Under the pieces are notes generated by a model that worked only from the letters and a program-made list of their open reading frames with translations, had not been told where the DNA came from and did not search any database. Shown here piece after piece: positions 7,679 to 14,891 of a DNA stretch of 19,416 nucleotides. Positions within the stretch are counted from its first letter, which is position 1. Every line of letters starts with the position of its first letter. Origin of the DNA: an uncultured Woeseia sp. (GTDB lineage: Bacteria; Pseudomonadota; Gammaproteobacteria; Steroidobacterales; Woeseiaceae); assembly GCA_937925605.1 (NCBI GenBank), contig CALALV010000114.1:1-19416 (forward strand), in the 5' to 3' direction. The position numbers and the translations under genes are program-made.

Positions 7679-8641
7679 TCAGCGGATCGCGATCGGGTTG
7701 CCGGGCGAGCCGGTCGCGCCCTTGAACTTGACCGGCGCGAACATGAACGCGAACTCGTAGACTTCGTCCGCCGCCAGCCGCGCCAGGTCCAGGTTCTCGA
7801 TGTTGTAGATGCCGCGCCGCGCGATCAGCTCCTGGTGCACCGGGAACGCAAGGTCGGGATCTTCCGACGGGATGACCTCGACCGGCCAGCTGTCCGCGCC
7901 GGTCATGACGATTTTTCGTTCGGCCAGCCACAGCGCGGCCTCCATGCCGATGCCCGGCGCGCCGCGGTTGTACTCGTCGTTGTCGACCATCCACAGCGAC
8001 CCGTGGCCGGTGTGGATCAGCACGACGTCGCCTGCCGTGACGGTCACGGACTGCCGTTCGAGTGCGCCCTCGAGATCCGCAGCGGTGATGACCGTGCCGA
8101 CCGGCAGCCGCTCGACGCCCTTGTAGGCCGCGACGTCGATCAGCACGCCGCGCGTCACGAACACGCCGGCTTTCTCGACGCCGAGCTTCGTCAGCCCGAA
8201 CGCGCTACCGAAGTCCTCGCGGCGGAAGCCGTTGTAGAACACGTCTTCGCCCTCGACCCGGCTGCCGATGTGCCCGAGGCCGTCGAACTGCGTGCCGACC
8301 TGGCCGAGCTGGCCGCTGATCATCTCGTCATGGTAGAGGATGTTGTTGTTGCCGATCGGCCCGCCGGTCGGCGAGCCGGGGATGGTCAGGCTGTAGTGCC
8401 GGCCCGGGAACAGCGGCATGCCGGCCTCGTAGACCCGGCCGAGCTCGTAGATGTGGCCTGCCGTGATCAGGGCGGTCGCCTCGAGCACCTTGCCGGGCGT
8501 GATCCGGTTGGCGGCGCCTCGTTCGTCGGCGGGTCCCCATTCGGACGCGGGTCGCTCCTCGTCCGCAGCGCTCACGTCGTCCGCGGCTGACGCGATCAGG
8601 GCCGCCAGGGCGGCGGCGTGTACGACTCGGGATACGGGCAT
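7679..8641 (-). CDS. Secreted cyclase-family (kynurenine-formamidase-like) metal hydrolase
   Basis: A 320-aa protein with a Sec signal peptide (PVSRVVHAAALAALIAS, likely cut near VSA-ADEE, residue 25), so it is periplasmic. The mature part belongs to the PF04199 'cyclase' fold: 'GTQFDGLGH' at 116-124 occupies the HxGTHxDxxxH metal site with Gln118 in place of the first His, 'LIHTGHG' at 208-214, 'GADSWPVEVIP' at 248-258, 'FPVHQEL' at 266-272 and 'NIENLDL' at 280-286. Members hydrolyse amide or ring bonds in small molecules (kynurenine formamide, isatin); the Gln variant occurs in a subgroup without an assigned substrate, to my knowledge. The ATG at 8641 is chosen because it starts the signal peptide. 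It follows the exported alpha-hydroxy-acid oxidase gene, so both products probably meet in the periplasm. Confidence 0.88.
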   Translation of the reverse strand: MPVSRVVHAAALAALIASAADDVSAADEERPASEWGPADERGAANRITPGKVLEATALITAGHIYELGRVYEAGMPLFPGRHYSLTIPGSPTGGPIGNNNILYHDEMISGQLGQVGTQFDGLGHIGSRVEGEDVFYNGFRREDFGSAFGLTKLGVEKAGVFVTRGVLIDVAAYKGVERLPVGTVITAADLEGALERQSVTVTAGDVVLIHTGHGSLWMVDNDEYNRGAPGIGMEAALWLAERKIVMTGADSWPVEVIPSEDPDLAFPVHQELIARRGIYNIENLDLARLAADEVYEFAFMFAPVKFKGATGSPGNPIAIR

Positions 8642-8665
8642 CGCGTCACCACCTTGTTCTTGTGC

Positions 8666-8722
8666 GTGACCGATTCGGGTCACGGGTCGGCGTCTGCGGT
8701 CATTCTAGCCTGCCGGGGCAGG
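8666..8722 (-). promoter_or_regulatory. Promoter with two inverted repeats upstream of the cyclase gene
   Basis: On the minus strand a good -10, TAGAAT (8702-8707), lies directly downstream of a 6-2-6 palindrome (CCTGCC/GGCAGG, 8709-8722) that covers the usual spacer region. No convincing -35 is seen, which would fit an activator-dependent promoter. A second inverted repeat, GTGACC/GGTCAC with a 6-base spacer (8666-8683), falls in the leader before ATG 8641. Confidence 0.4.
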
Positions 8723-8807
8723 GATATGCGGGGCCAGACACGCCCGTAGCTGGGCGAAACAAGTTCGGCCTGCGCCCGTCGCGGTTTACCGCACCGGGAG
8801 GTCGTTG

Positions 8808-10025
8808 CTAACCGCGCGCGCCGACGTGCTGCGAGCCGATGTCCGCAATGCTCGCTGCGCCTACCTGTCCCATCACCATCGACAGCTCGGCATCCAGCAT
8901 CTCGAGCAGCTTCTCGACGCCGGGCTGGCCGAAGGCCGCCAGCGCCCAGATGTAGGCCCGGCCTATGCCCACGGCGTCCGCCCCCAGCGCCAGCGCCTTG
9001 AAGATGTCCGTGCCGCGCCGGAAGCCGCTGTCGACGAGGACCGGCACGCGGCCGTCCACGGCGGCGACGACCTCGGGCAGGCTCTCGATGGCGCCGCGGC
9101 CGCTCGCCTCGGCGCGGCCGCCGTGGTTCGAGACATAGACGGCGTCCGCGCCGGCCGCGACCGCGCTCGCGGCATCCTCGCGGGTGACGATGCCCTTGAC
9201 GACGATTTTCATCGACGTGACGCTGCGCATCCGGTCGAGGTAGTCCCAGGTCATGCCGGAGGTGTCGAAATCGGCGTAGGTCACGCTCGAGCCCTGGTAC
9301 ATCGGGTTCATGCGCAGGAAATCCTCGACGCTGCCCGTGCCGTGGCAGGCCGAGCAGTCGCGGTCGTCCGTGCGCAGGTACTGGCCGAGCATGACGCGGT
9401 TGCTCCCGGAGTTGAGATCGACCGTCAGCACGACGACGCGCGCGCCGGCGCGCTCGGCTCTCTCGAGCATGGTCCGGGCCGTCGACCAGTTGCCGGTCGG
9501 GTAGAGCTGGAACCAGACCGGCGCGCCGCGGGCCGCGATGACGTCCTCGATCGGGTTCGAGGTCACGTTCGACAGCATCTGCAGGCGATCGCGGGCCTTC
9601 GCGGCGCGAGCGGTCGCGAGCTCCGCGTCGGGATGAAAGGCGCGCTGGCTGCCGACCGGCGCGAGCACGACGGGCGAGGCGAGCCGCTCGCCGAGCAGTC
9701 TCGTTTCCAGGCTGACGCCGCTCGTGTCCACCATGCGCATCGGGCGCAGGTAGATGTCCTCGAAAGCGCGCCGGTTCGCGGCCAGCGTCTCGTTGCCGTC
9801 GGTGCCGGTGGCGAGGTATCCGTAGTGCGCCGGCGGCAGCCTGTGCTTCGCGACCGCGTGGAAGTCGAAGACGTCCAGCGCGTCTTCGGGGGCATCGATC
9901 AGGAAATCGGGCAGCCGGCTGGCATCGAGCGACTCCTCGGCCAGCAGGCGACCGGCGGTCGTGGCGGCGAGCAGCGGGCTCGCTGCGAGGACCTGCAGGA
10001 AACTACGGCGTGCCGATGAATGCAT
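8808..10025 (-). CDS. Tat-exported FMN-dependent alpha-hydroxy-acid oxidase/dehydrogenase with a CxxCH motif
   Basis: A 405-aa protein with a twin-arginine signal (SARRSFLQVLAASPLLA), consistent with export after FMN loading. The core matches the lactate/glycolate oxidase barrel (PF01070): Tyr70 region 'HYGYLATGTDGNETL', 'LAPVGSQRAFHPDAE', 'WFQLYP' (Tyr175), Lys277 in 'IVVKGIV', catalytic 'NHGGR' (His301, Arg304) and phosphate-site 'DSGFRRGTDIFKALALGADA'. It would oxidise a 2-hydroxy acid to a 2-oxo acid. Unusually, an insertion after the loop strand contains DCSACHG (Cys224, Cys227, His228), a c-type haem motif. GGGGAGA precedes ATG at 10025. The cyclase gene follows by 166 bp. Confidence 0.92.
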   Translation of the reverse strand: MHSSARRSFLQVLAASPLLAATTAGRLLAEESLDASRLPDFLIDAPEDALDVFDFHAVAKHRLPPAHYGYLATGTDGNETLAANRRAFEDIYLRPMRMVDTSGVSLETRLLGERLASPVVLAPVGSQRAFHPDAELATARAAKARDRLQMLSNVTSNPIEDVIAARGAPVWFQLYPTGNWSTARTMLERAERAGARVVVLTVDLNSGSNRVMLGQYLRTDDRDCSACHGTGSVEDFLRMNPMYQGSSVTYADFDTSGMTWDYLDRMRSVTSMKIVVKGIVTREDAASAVAAGADAVYVSNHGGRAEASGRGAIESLPEVVAAVDGRVPVLVDSGFRRGTDIFKALALGADAVGIGRAYIWALAAFGQPGVEKLLEMLDAELSMVMGQVGAASIADIGSQHVGARG

Positions 10026-10076
10026 GACTCTCCCCGGTGCAAGGTCGGGCTGTCGAATCGGGCCCCCGGCTGCGCA

Positions 10077-10853
10077 TCAGTCCGGGACCGCGAGGTAGCG
10101 TTGCAGGCGGCCCTGAAGACGGGCGGCGCGCGCATCCGCGCTCGCGATCTCGCCGTGGTGGAAAATGGCGAAGGTCGCCTGCAGCCGGATGGCTGCCGCG
10201 AGTTCCGGCTCGCGCGCGACCAGCTGGTAGTACTCCGCGGCGGGCATTTCCGCGAAGGGCGCCAGGCCGAAGCCCACACCGACGTCCAGGACATTGGCGC
10301 GGATGGCGAAGATCTTCTCGTTCTGCTGCATCAGGCCGCCGGTCAGGTTGCGATAGAGCTGGATTTCCCTGACGAGGTCCCGGTCCCGGATCACCCGGAC
10401 GTCTCCGGCGCCGACGATCGCGTCGTAGGTCGACGTGCTCGGCGTCGGGAAATAACCAAGGACGACGTCCGTCCACAGCCTGTCACGCTCGGCCGCGGAG
10501 ACCGCGGGTACCAGCGAGAAATCGAAGGCGTAATCGACGATATCCGTGCTCGGCATCTCCCAGCCGAAGGCGAGCGACGGCAACCCGGCCCCTTCGAGCG
10601 AGGCGTTGGCAGCGGCCACCCGGCGGAGCGACATGTTGATGCCGTTGGCGTACTGCGAGCGATCGATGGCGAGATCGGCCAGCATGTCCGCGATGATCTG
10701 AGTCTCCCGCTCGCGGTCGTCCTGTCGCTCGCTCCACTCCTGCACCTGGAGGCCGAGGAAAACTCCGACGACGACGATGACGAAGTCGATAACCACCGCC
10801 GTCCAGTTCTGGGTCCTGACATGCTCGACGACGCGGCGGAGGATCATCGGCAA
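10077..10853 (-). CDS. Single-pass membrane protein, family B, second full copy
   Basis: A protein of 256-258 aa. ILRRVVEHVRTQNWTAVVID leads into one hydrophobic helix ending GVFLGLQVQEWSERQ, then an acidic, mainly helical soluble domain ('RETQIIADMLADLAIDRSQY', a Phe/Tyr-rich middle, and a long C-terminal helix). It is clearly homologous over the first 45 residues to the product of 2509-3231 and to the fragment at 7442; the soluble domains are only loosely similar in layout. DUF6090-like; function unknown. Two starts are possible: TTG at 10853 has AAGGA at good spacing, while ATG at 10847 matches the family start. It begins six to ten bases after the family A gene stop, so they are one transcription unit. 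Confidence 0.8.
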   Translation of the reverse strand: MPMILRRVVEHVRTQNWTAVVIDFVIVVVGVFLGLQVQEWSERQDDRERETQIIADMLADLAIDRSQYANGINMSLRRVAAANASLEGAGLPSLAFGWEMPSTDIVDYAFDFSLVPAVSAAERDRLWTDVVLGYFPTPSTSTYDAIVGAGDVRVIRDRDLVREIQLYRNLTGGLMQQNEKIFAIRANVLDVGVGFGLAPFAEMPAAEYYQLVAREPELAAAIRLQATFAIFHHGEIASADARAARLQGRLQRYLAVPD

Positions 10854-10856
10854 CGC

Positions 10857-11393
10857 CTATTCCTTGCCCGTGCCCGACCCGTCCTGCACCCGGTCCGGCC
10901 GCTTGTACATGTCGAGCGTTTCGATGGCCTCGCGCGCCAGCAGGCCGTCGACGTAGACCGCGAAACCCTCGTGAAAGAAGTCGCGCCGCTGCCGCCAGTA
11001 GCGGCCCATGCCGGGCAGGTCCTTGACCGCGACGATGGCGGTCGTGATCGCCTCGCGGAACTCCGCGTCGATCGTGCCCTCCTGCGAGAGCAGGTAGCTG
11101 TTCTGCATGCCGAGCAGGACGGCGTGCATCATCATCATGAACTGGAACTCGTCGTGCGTGGACAGCGGCTCGGGGCTGGTCATCGCGTCGAACCAGAGCC
11201 GGCTCGCCTGCGGGTTGCTGCCCATCTCGAGGTACCAGGACTGCATCGCGACGGACGCGTCGTTGGCCGCGGCGGAGCGGATGGCCGAGGTGTTGTCGTT
11301 CACCTGGTAGCCGACGTAGACCAGCGACACGATCACGGCGAACGCGCCGGCGATCTCGGCGACGCTCGCCCATTCGGATAGCTTCAGTCGCAA
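10857..11393 (-). CDS. Single-pass membrane protein, family A, copy 2
   Basis: A 178-aa protein: LKLSEWASVAEIAGAFAVIV starts one transmembrane helix (about residues 10-29), followed by 'YQVNDNTSAIRSAAAND', a Met-rich helix ('FQFMMMMHAVLLGMQNSYLL') and the family block 'PGMGRYWRQRRDFFHEGFAV'. No catalytic motif is visible. The start is TTG at 11393, supported by a strong GGGGGAG seven bases upstream and by alignment with the other two family A proteins. It is followed within ten bases by a family B gene, the only place in the window where the two families are adjacent. The 194-bp gap upstream contains no gene; a TACAAT hexamer near 11570 (minus strand) is a weak promoter candidate. Confidence 0.75.
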   Translation of the reverse strand: MRLKLSEWASVAEIAGAFAVIVSLVYVGYQVNDNTSAIRSAAANDASVAMQSWYLEMGSNPQASRLWFDAMTSPEPLSTHDEFQFMMMMHAVLLGMQNSYLLSQEGTIDAEFREAITTAIVAVKDLPGMGRYWRQRRDFFHEGFAVYVDGLLAREAIETLDMYKRPDRVQDGSGTGKE

Positions 11394-11587
11394 ACTGGCA
11401 CTCCCCCTTTTTTCTTGTCGTTATCGCGACCGGGCCGGCGGGCGGCGGCCGGTCATTCCCCCCGGAAAGCCCGCTCCTGCGCGCCGATCTCCAGCCTGCC
11501 CATCCCGGGCATTCGCAGAGTGCCGGTCGCGGCCCTGTACGGCGGGACCGGTGAGGGCCGGCAGCCATTGTACGGTACCCGCGGGCT

Positions 11588-12013
11588 TCAAAGTTGCAGT
11601 GCCATGCCGACGGAGGCCGGCGCCGTCGGTTCGAAGCCGAAGCGCCGGTAGAGTTCGGGAGCACCCTCGTCCGCGATCAGGCTGACATAGGCCGACGGCG
11701 GCGCATGCTCGCGCAGGTAGCTCATCAGCGACTCCATGATCCGCGTGCCCAGCCCCTGGCGCTGATGCTGCGGGTGCACGGCAATGTCGACGATCTCAAA
11801 GTTGCAGCCGCCGTCGCCGACGATACGGCCCATGCCGACGAGTTCGCCGTGGGCGCGAATGCACACGGCGTACAGCGAGTTCGGCAGCCCGCGCGCCGCC
11901 GCCTCCCCCGTTCTCGCGCTGAGGCCCGCCGTGACCCGGAGCGCCCGGTACTCGCCCGGCGAGGGAATCTCTCCGGTCAGTGAGTATGTATCGTTCGAGG
12001 GCATCGCGCACAT
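11588..12013 (-). CDS. GNAT family N-acetyltransferase
   Basis: A 141-aa cytoplasmic protein with the GNAT core. Strand 'LVGMGRIVGDGG', the motif A strand 'FEIVDIAVHPQHQ' and the acetyl-CoA pyrophosphate loop 'QRQGLGTRIM' (residues 84-93) are followed by 'YVSLIADEGAPELYRRFGFEP' for the motif B helix and final strands. It would transfer an acetyl group from acetyl-CoA to an amine; substrate unknown. Single-domain GNATs of this size are among the commonest integron cassette products. The stop of the upstream family A gene is three bases before ATG 12013; a second ATG at 12004 is possible. Neither start has a good Shine-Dalgarno, so translation is probably coupled to the upstream gene. Confidence 0.9.
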   Translation of the reverse strand: MCAMPSNDTYSLTGEIPSPGEYRALRVTAGLSARTGEAAARGLPNSLYAVCIRAHGELVGMGRIVGDGGCNFEIVDIAVHPQHQRQGLGTRIMESLMSYLREHAPPSAYVSLIADEGAPELYRRFGFEPTAPASVGMALQL

Positions 12014-12016
12014 TGC

Positions 12017-12535
12017 TCAGCCGCAGGCCTGTTGACCATTGTCCTGGAACAGGTAGCTGTCGATCGGCTCGTGCTCGCGCAGCAGGGCTTCGATGTAGTC
12101 CTGGTAGCGGGTGCTGAACCAGTATCGACGATCGCTCCACCACTGGCGGACCCCGGGGTAGCGCGTCGTTTCCGTCAACAGGGCGTGGAAGCCGGACCAG
12201 GTGTCGGCGTCGATCGACCCGTCGCTCGCCAGGCGCAGCATCTCCTGCAGCTGGTAGTAGGTGGACATGTAGTACGCACTGAATCGCAAGCGTTCGTCAC
12301 CGCGCAATGACCGGTAGTCCTGGGCACCGCGGATGTACAGGCAGGTGAAGTCCGGGTTGTCGACGAGCCTTTCGAGGGAGTTGATGTAGTTGCTGACCGC
12401 CTGCTGGGTCGCCGCCTGTACCTGCGCTTCGCTGTTCTGCCGTATTTCCACGACGACGAAGGCGACGGAGACGACGACCGCGAATGCCGCAACCAGTTCG
12501 CCGATCTGCAGGATCTTGCCGAGTGGCCAGTTCAC
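12017..12535 (-). CDS. Single-pass membrane protein, family A, copy 3
   Basis: A 172-aa protein: NWPLGKILQIGELVAAFAVV begins one transmembrane helix (residues about 10-29), then 'VVEIRQNSEAQVQAAT', a soluble helical domain and the family C-terminal block 'PGVRQWWSDRRYWFSTRYQD'. The 'EIRQN' and 'PGxRxWW' motifs match the protein at 4279-4779 most closely. GTG at 12535 is chosen because it aligns with the MNW start of that copy and AGAGGA lies upstream; an ATG at 12568 would add 11 residues but has no ribosome site. The GNAT gene follows three bases after the stop. The 162-bp gap on the upstream side holds no gene that I can support. Confidence 0.75.
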   Translation of the reverse strand: MNWPLGKILQIGELVAAFAVVVSVAFVVVEIRQNSEAQVQAATQQAVSNYINSLERLVDNPDFTCLYIRGAQDYRSLRGDERLRFSAYYMSTYYQLQEMLRLASDGSIDADTWSGFHALLTETTRYPGVRQWWSDRRYWFSTRYQDYIEALLREHEPIDSYLFQDNGQQACG

Positions 12536-12697
12536 TTCGTGGGTGTCCTCTCGAGCACGAGGTACCATAGTGCGTCAGGCGCTATACCCGGACCGCGAGC
12601 GTCTTCGGGGCGCCGGCGTTGCCCGACGACGCTGTCGCAAGAGGCGCAGGCCGCGCCCGGTCGGAAAGGATGCAGCGTGCCAGGCGGGCGTCTCGCA

Positions 12698-13042
12698 TCA
12701 GTCGCCGCCACACGCTCCTTCCCCGCCCCCGCTTTCGACCGGGTAGTCTGCCGTCATCGTCTGGTTGCCACCGGAACTCGACGTATGCGGATTACCCGCG
12801 ACGAGATAGAACGGGAATGGAACCATCGACTTCATCTCGGCCCGCGTGTGATGGGAGCCGATCAACGACAGGATGAAAGCGCCTCCGAGCAGCGGCAGCA
12901 ACCAGATCACGAAGAACTGGCAAAATTTCTGGAAAAGCGTCGCGCCATCGTCGCGAATCAAGCCCCAGGTCACGACGAGATTGAATACCAGCAGCACGGC
13001 GCCTGCGACCAGGACTGCAGGATGTAATTCTTCCAGGATCAC
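12698..13042 (-). CDS. Small two-helix membrane protein of unknown function
   Basis: A 114-aa protein with two transmembrane helices: residues about 9-29 (AVLVAGAVLLVFNLVVTWGL) and 41-62 (CQFFVIWLLPLLGGAFILSL), joined by a short charged loop 'IRDDGATLFQKF'. A polar tail follows, ending in a Gly/Ser/Glu-rich stretch. I recognise no family. The start is GTG at 13042, supported by AGGA seven bases before it. The VOC gene lies 84 bp upstream. Confidence 0.65.
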   Translation of the reverse strand: MILEELHPAVLVAGAVLLVFNLVVTWGLIRDDGATLFQKFCQFFVIWLLPLLGGAFILSLIGSHHTRAEMKSMVPFPFYLVAGNPHTSSSGGNQTMTADYPVESGGGEGACGGD

Positions 13043-13126
13043 CGGCGCGTCCTGGTGTCCGGGCTGAAGACTGCCTGTCGGCTGTCAGCAATCTGCCCGG
13101 AGCGCACCGGTAGCCGTGCTGGCGTA

Positions 13127-13498
13127 TCAGGCCGCGGGCTCATGGCAAACCACTTCGACGTTGTGCCCGTCCGGACCGATAACGAAGGCCGCATAATAGT
13201 GCGCATGGTATCGGGTGCGAAGGCCGGGTGCACCATTGTCGGTTGCGCCTGCCTCGATAGCCGCCCTGTGAAAGTCGTCGACCTGCTCGCGACTCGTTGC
13301 CTTGAAGGCCAGGTGCAGATGCGTCGCGGCGTCGCCGTCCCGGCGGATACACAATGATGCATCGCTGCCCGAACAACAAAGCTCGAGTCCGAGCGACCCC
13401 TCCGATGCTACGGCTACGCCCAGCGGTTCGAGGGCCTTGAGGAAGAAGGCCTTGCTCGCAGCGTAGTCGCTAACCCCGAATACGACGTGGTCGAACAT
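13127..13498 (-). CDS. VOC (glyoxalase/bleomycin-resistance-like) family protein
   Basis: A 123-aa single VOC module. It has the N-terminal metal strand 'MFDHVVFGVSDYAASKAFF' (His4), the central strand 'THLHLAFKA' (His60/His62), and the C-terminal 'FVIGPDGHNVEVVCHE' (Glu115), the usual positions of the H/H/E metal ligands in paired beta-alpha-beta-beta-beta units. Such proteins act as dimers on small molecules or bind antibiotics; the substrate is unknown. The start at 13498 is preferred over a longer frame because the fold begins there and GGGAG lies six bases upstream. VOC proteins are frequent integron cassette cargo, but no attC is seen here. Confidence 0.9.
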   Translation of the reverse strand: MFDHVVFGVSDYAASKAFFLKALEPLGVAVASEGSLGLELCCSGSDASLCIRRDGDAATHLHLAFKATSREQVDDFHRAAIEAGATDNGAPGLRTRYHAHYYAAFVIGPDGHNVEVVCHEPAA

Positions 13499-13592
13499 GG
13501 TGCTCCCGGAGCGGCGAACGGCAGAAACTGCTTCAGGTCGGGTGCCGACGATGCTTTGCAATTCTAATGGGCAACTGCTTTCGCTGATATAG

Positions 13593-13627
13593 AAAAACGA
13601 CTGCAGCCGGCGACGTGCCTGCTGCAG
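13593..13627 (-). terminator. Intrinsic terminator between the two halves of the window
   Basis: On the minus strand, a hairpin CTGCAGC/GCTGCAG with an inner GGC/GCC pair and a 5-base loop is followed by TCG and a run of five T (13593-13597). It lies about 90 bp after the stop of the CARDB-like lipoprotein gene and would end leftward transcription before the VOC gene. The surrounding 219-bp gap (13499-13717) shows no gene; a second hairpin (GATCGCCC/GGGCGATC, around 13696-13712) has no T-run. Confidence 0.5.
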
Positions 13628-13717
13628 CGCTCGGTACGAGAGCGCCTTGAGATCGTCGCCGAGCTGCGGGCGCGGCCCGTCTTGCTTTGCCCCGGATCGC
13701 CCCGGGCGATCGATCGC

Positions 13718-14635
13718 CTATAACTGCGTGGTGATCTCGATAGTGTTGTTGGCCGTGAGGTCTTCTCCGGCGCCGCCGCACTCGGCATCCGCTTGGCCGG
13801 GAATCACCTCGACCCGTATCGTAACCGGGTTCTGCGGAGGTTGGTTGAGGATAGACATCAGCTGAAGTGTCTCGGTCACTGACTCGCCCGGGAGTATGAG
13901 CCCGGCCGTGCTCACGGTGGTCGAGCCGAGCGTCGTTCCCGTGTTGGCGTCGGTCACGGTAACCGCATGCTCCAACGCCACGTCGGAGCCCGGAGAGACG
14001 TTACCGTCGGACTCGACGTTGTAATCGACCGTCCATTCGATGCTGGTCGTGTCACCGGCGATCGCGAGGTCGCGGATTTCGAGATCCAGCAGCGTGACGC
14101 CGGGAGCGGCACACGCCGAACCTGGGCCGATCGTAAACTCTATCGTCGCGGAATTGCTTGTTCCCTGCGGCGCGCAGACCGGCGCGCTGCTGCCTATTAC
14201 TTCCAGGGAAGCGATGTACTCGCCCGGCGCGAGGTCAACGAATGTCGGCATGAGCTCGGCCACGCTCATTTCTTCGGGCTGTTCGAATTCCCCCTCCCCG
14301 TTGCCGAAGTCGGTGTAGTCGAAGGGCTCGACGAGCTCCGCAACGAGCGCTCCCGCGGTTTCCAGCCTTGCCGTGACATTCGAGTTGCCGGGGATAAAGG
14401 CGATGCCTGGTCCGCTTTCGATGATGTGAACCGCGCCCACCCTGGTCCACTGGAATTCGAACTCGGTTCCCACGACCGGAGTCGGCGGCACTACGACGAA
14501 ATCCTTGATACCGATGTTGTCGCACGCCTCAGGGATAGGATCGGGATCGGGTGGCTCGGAGAAGCAACCTCCCACGAGGGCGGCGAAGGTAACGAGCACG
14601 ATCCACGATTTCCAGCGACGGTCCGAGCATTTCAT
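13718..14635 (-). CDS. CARDB-like secreted lipoprotein
   Basis: A 305-aa protein with a lipoprotein signal (WKSWIVLVTFAALVGGC, Cys24) and an acidic mature region. Two beta-rich parts are visible. The first is residues about 35-170 ('FVVVPPTPVVGTEFEFQWTR' and 'DLAPGEYIASLEVIG'). The second is residues about 180-305, with the CARDB/Ig-like pattern 'VTLLDLEIRDLAIAGDTTSI' through 'VSTAGLILPGESVTETLQL' to 'DLTANNTIEI'. Such domains are structural or adhesive; no enzyme motif is present. Paired cysteines (around Cys176 and Cys195 and near the C-terminus) suggest disulphides. ATG at 14635 has GGGGAG seven bases upstream. An eroded attC lies about 70 bp upstream, so the gene sits where the next older cassette would be; no attC remnant is seen after its stop. 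Confidence 0.75.
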   Translation of the reverse strand: MKCSDRRWKSWIVLVTFAALVGGCFSEPPDPDPIPEACDNIGIKDFVVVPPTPVVGTEFEFQWTRVGAVHIIESGPGIAFIPGNSNVTARLETAGALVAELVEPFDYTDFGNGEGEFEQPEEMSVAELMPTFVDLAPGEYIASLEVIGSSAPVCAPQGTSNSATIEFTIGPGSACAAPGVTLLDLEIRDLAIAGDTTSIEWTVDYNVESDGNVSPGSDVALEHAVTVTDANTGTTLGSTTVSTAGLILPGESVTETLQLMSILNQPPQNPVTIRVEVIPGQADAECGGAGEDLTANNTIEITTQL

Positions 14636-14704
14636 AACAATCTCCCCAGGGCCCCTGGCCAATGTCCTGCGCGGCAACAGCCTGACCGCAACGCTCACCC
14701 AATT

Positions 14705-14777
14705 ATTGGTTTAGACCACCCGGAGCGGCGGCGCAAGGCGGGCAGGGGCAGGAAGCGGATGCAGTGCTTCGTGTGGC
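14705..14777 (-). repeat. Strongly eroded attC-like remnant
   Basis: The centre CCCGGAGCGGCGGCGCAAGG, then GGCGGGCAGGGGCA and GGATGCAG, matches the attC copies at 17247-18985. The left arm is gone and the core box is reduced to GTGTGGC (14771-14777; GTTAGGC in the intact site). It lies where the attC of the XRE-DUF805 cassette is expected, after its stop at 14892. Apart from this, 14636-14891 shows no gene. Confidence 0.6.
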
Positions 14778-14891
14778 TCGACTGTGCCACCGAGCAAACG
14801 ATCTCGTTCGCAGACCGCGACCGCTCGACACATTTTCGAGGCATCGTTTCGACCCGTTGCACGGGCGCAGGAGCGGGCGGCGCGACCGTCG

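Noticed and set aside
8805..10019. 404-codon open frame on the plus strand
   Set aside because: It exactly mirrors the alpha-hydroxy-acid oxidase gene, whose motifs are unambiguous.
12592..12690. Possible further attC remnant (CGCAAGAGGCGCAGG and GGATGCAGCG between two genes)
   Set aside because: The position fits, but only short pieces match, the arms do not pair convincingly and no core box is present.
13564..13788. Short minus-strand open frames between the VOC and CARDB-like genes
   Set aside because: They cover the terminator hairpin and the end of the lipoprotein gene, are Arg/Ser-rich and have no ribosome site.
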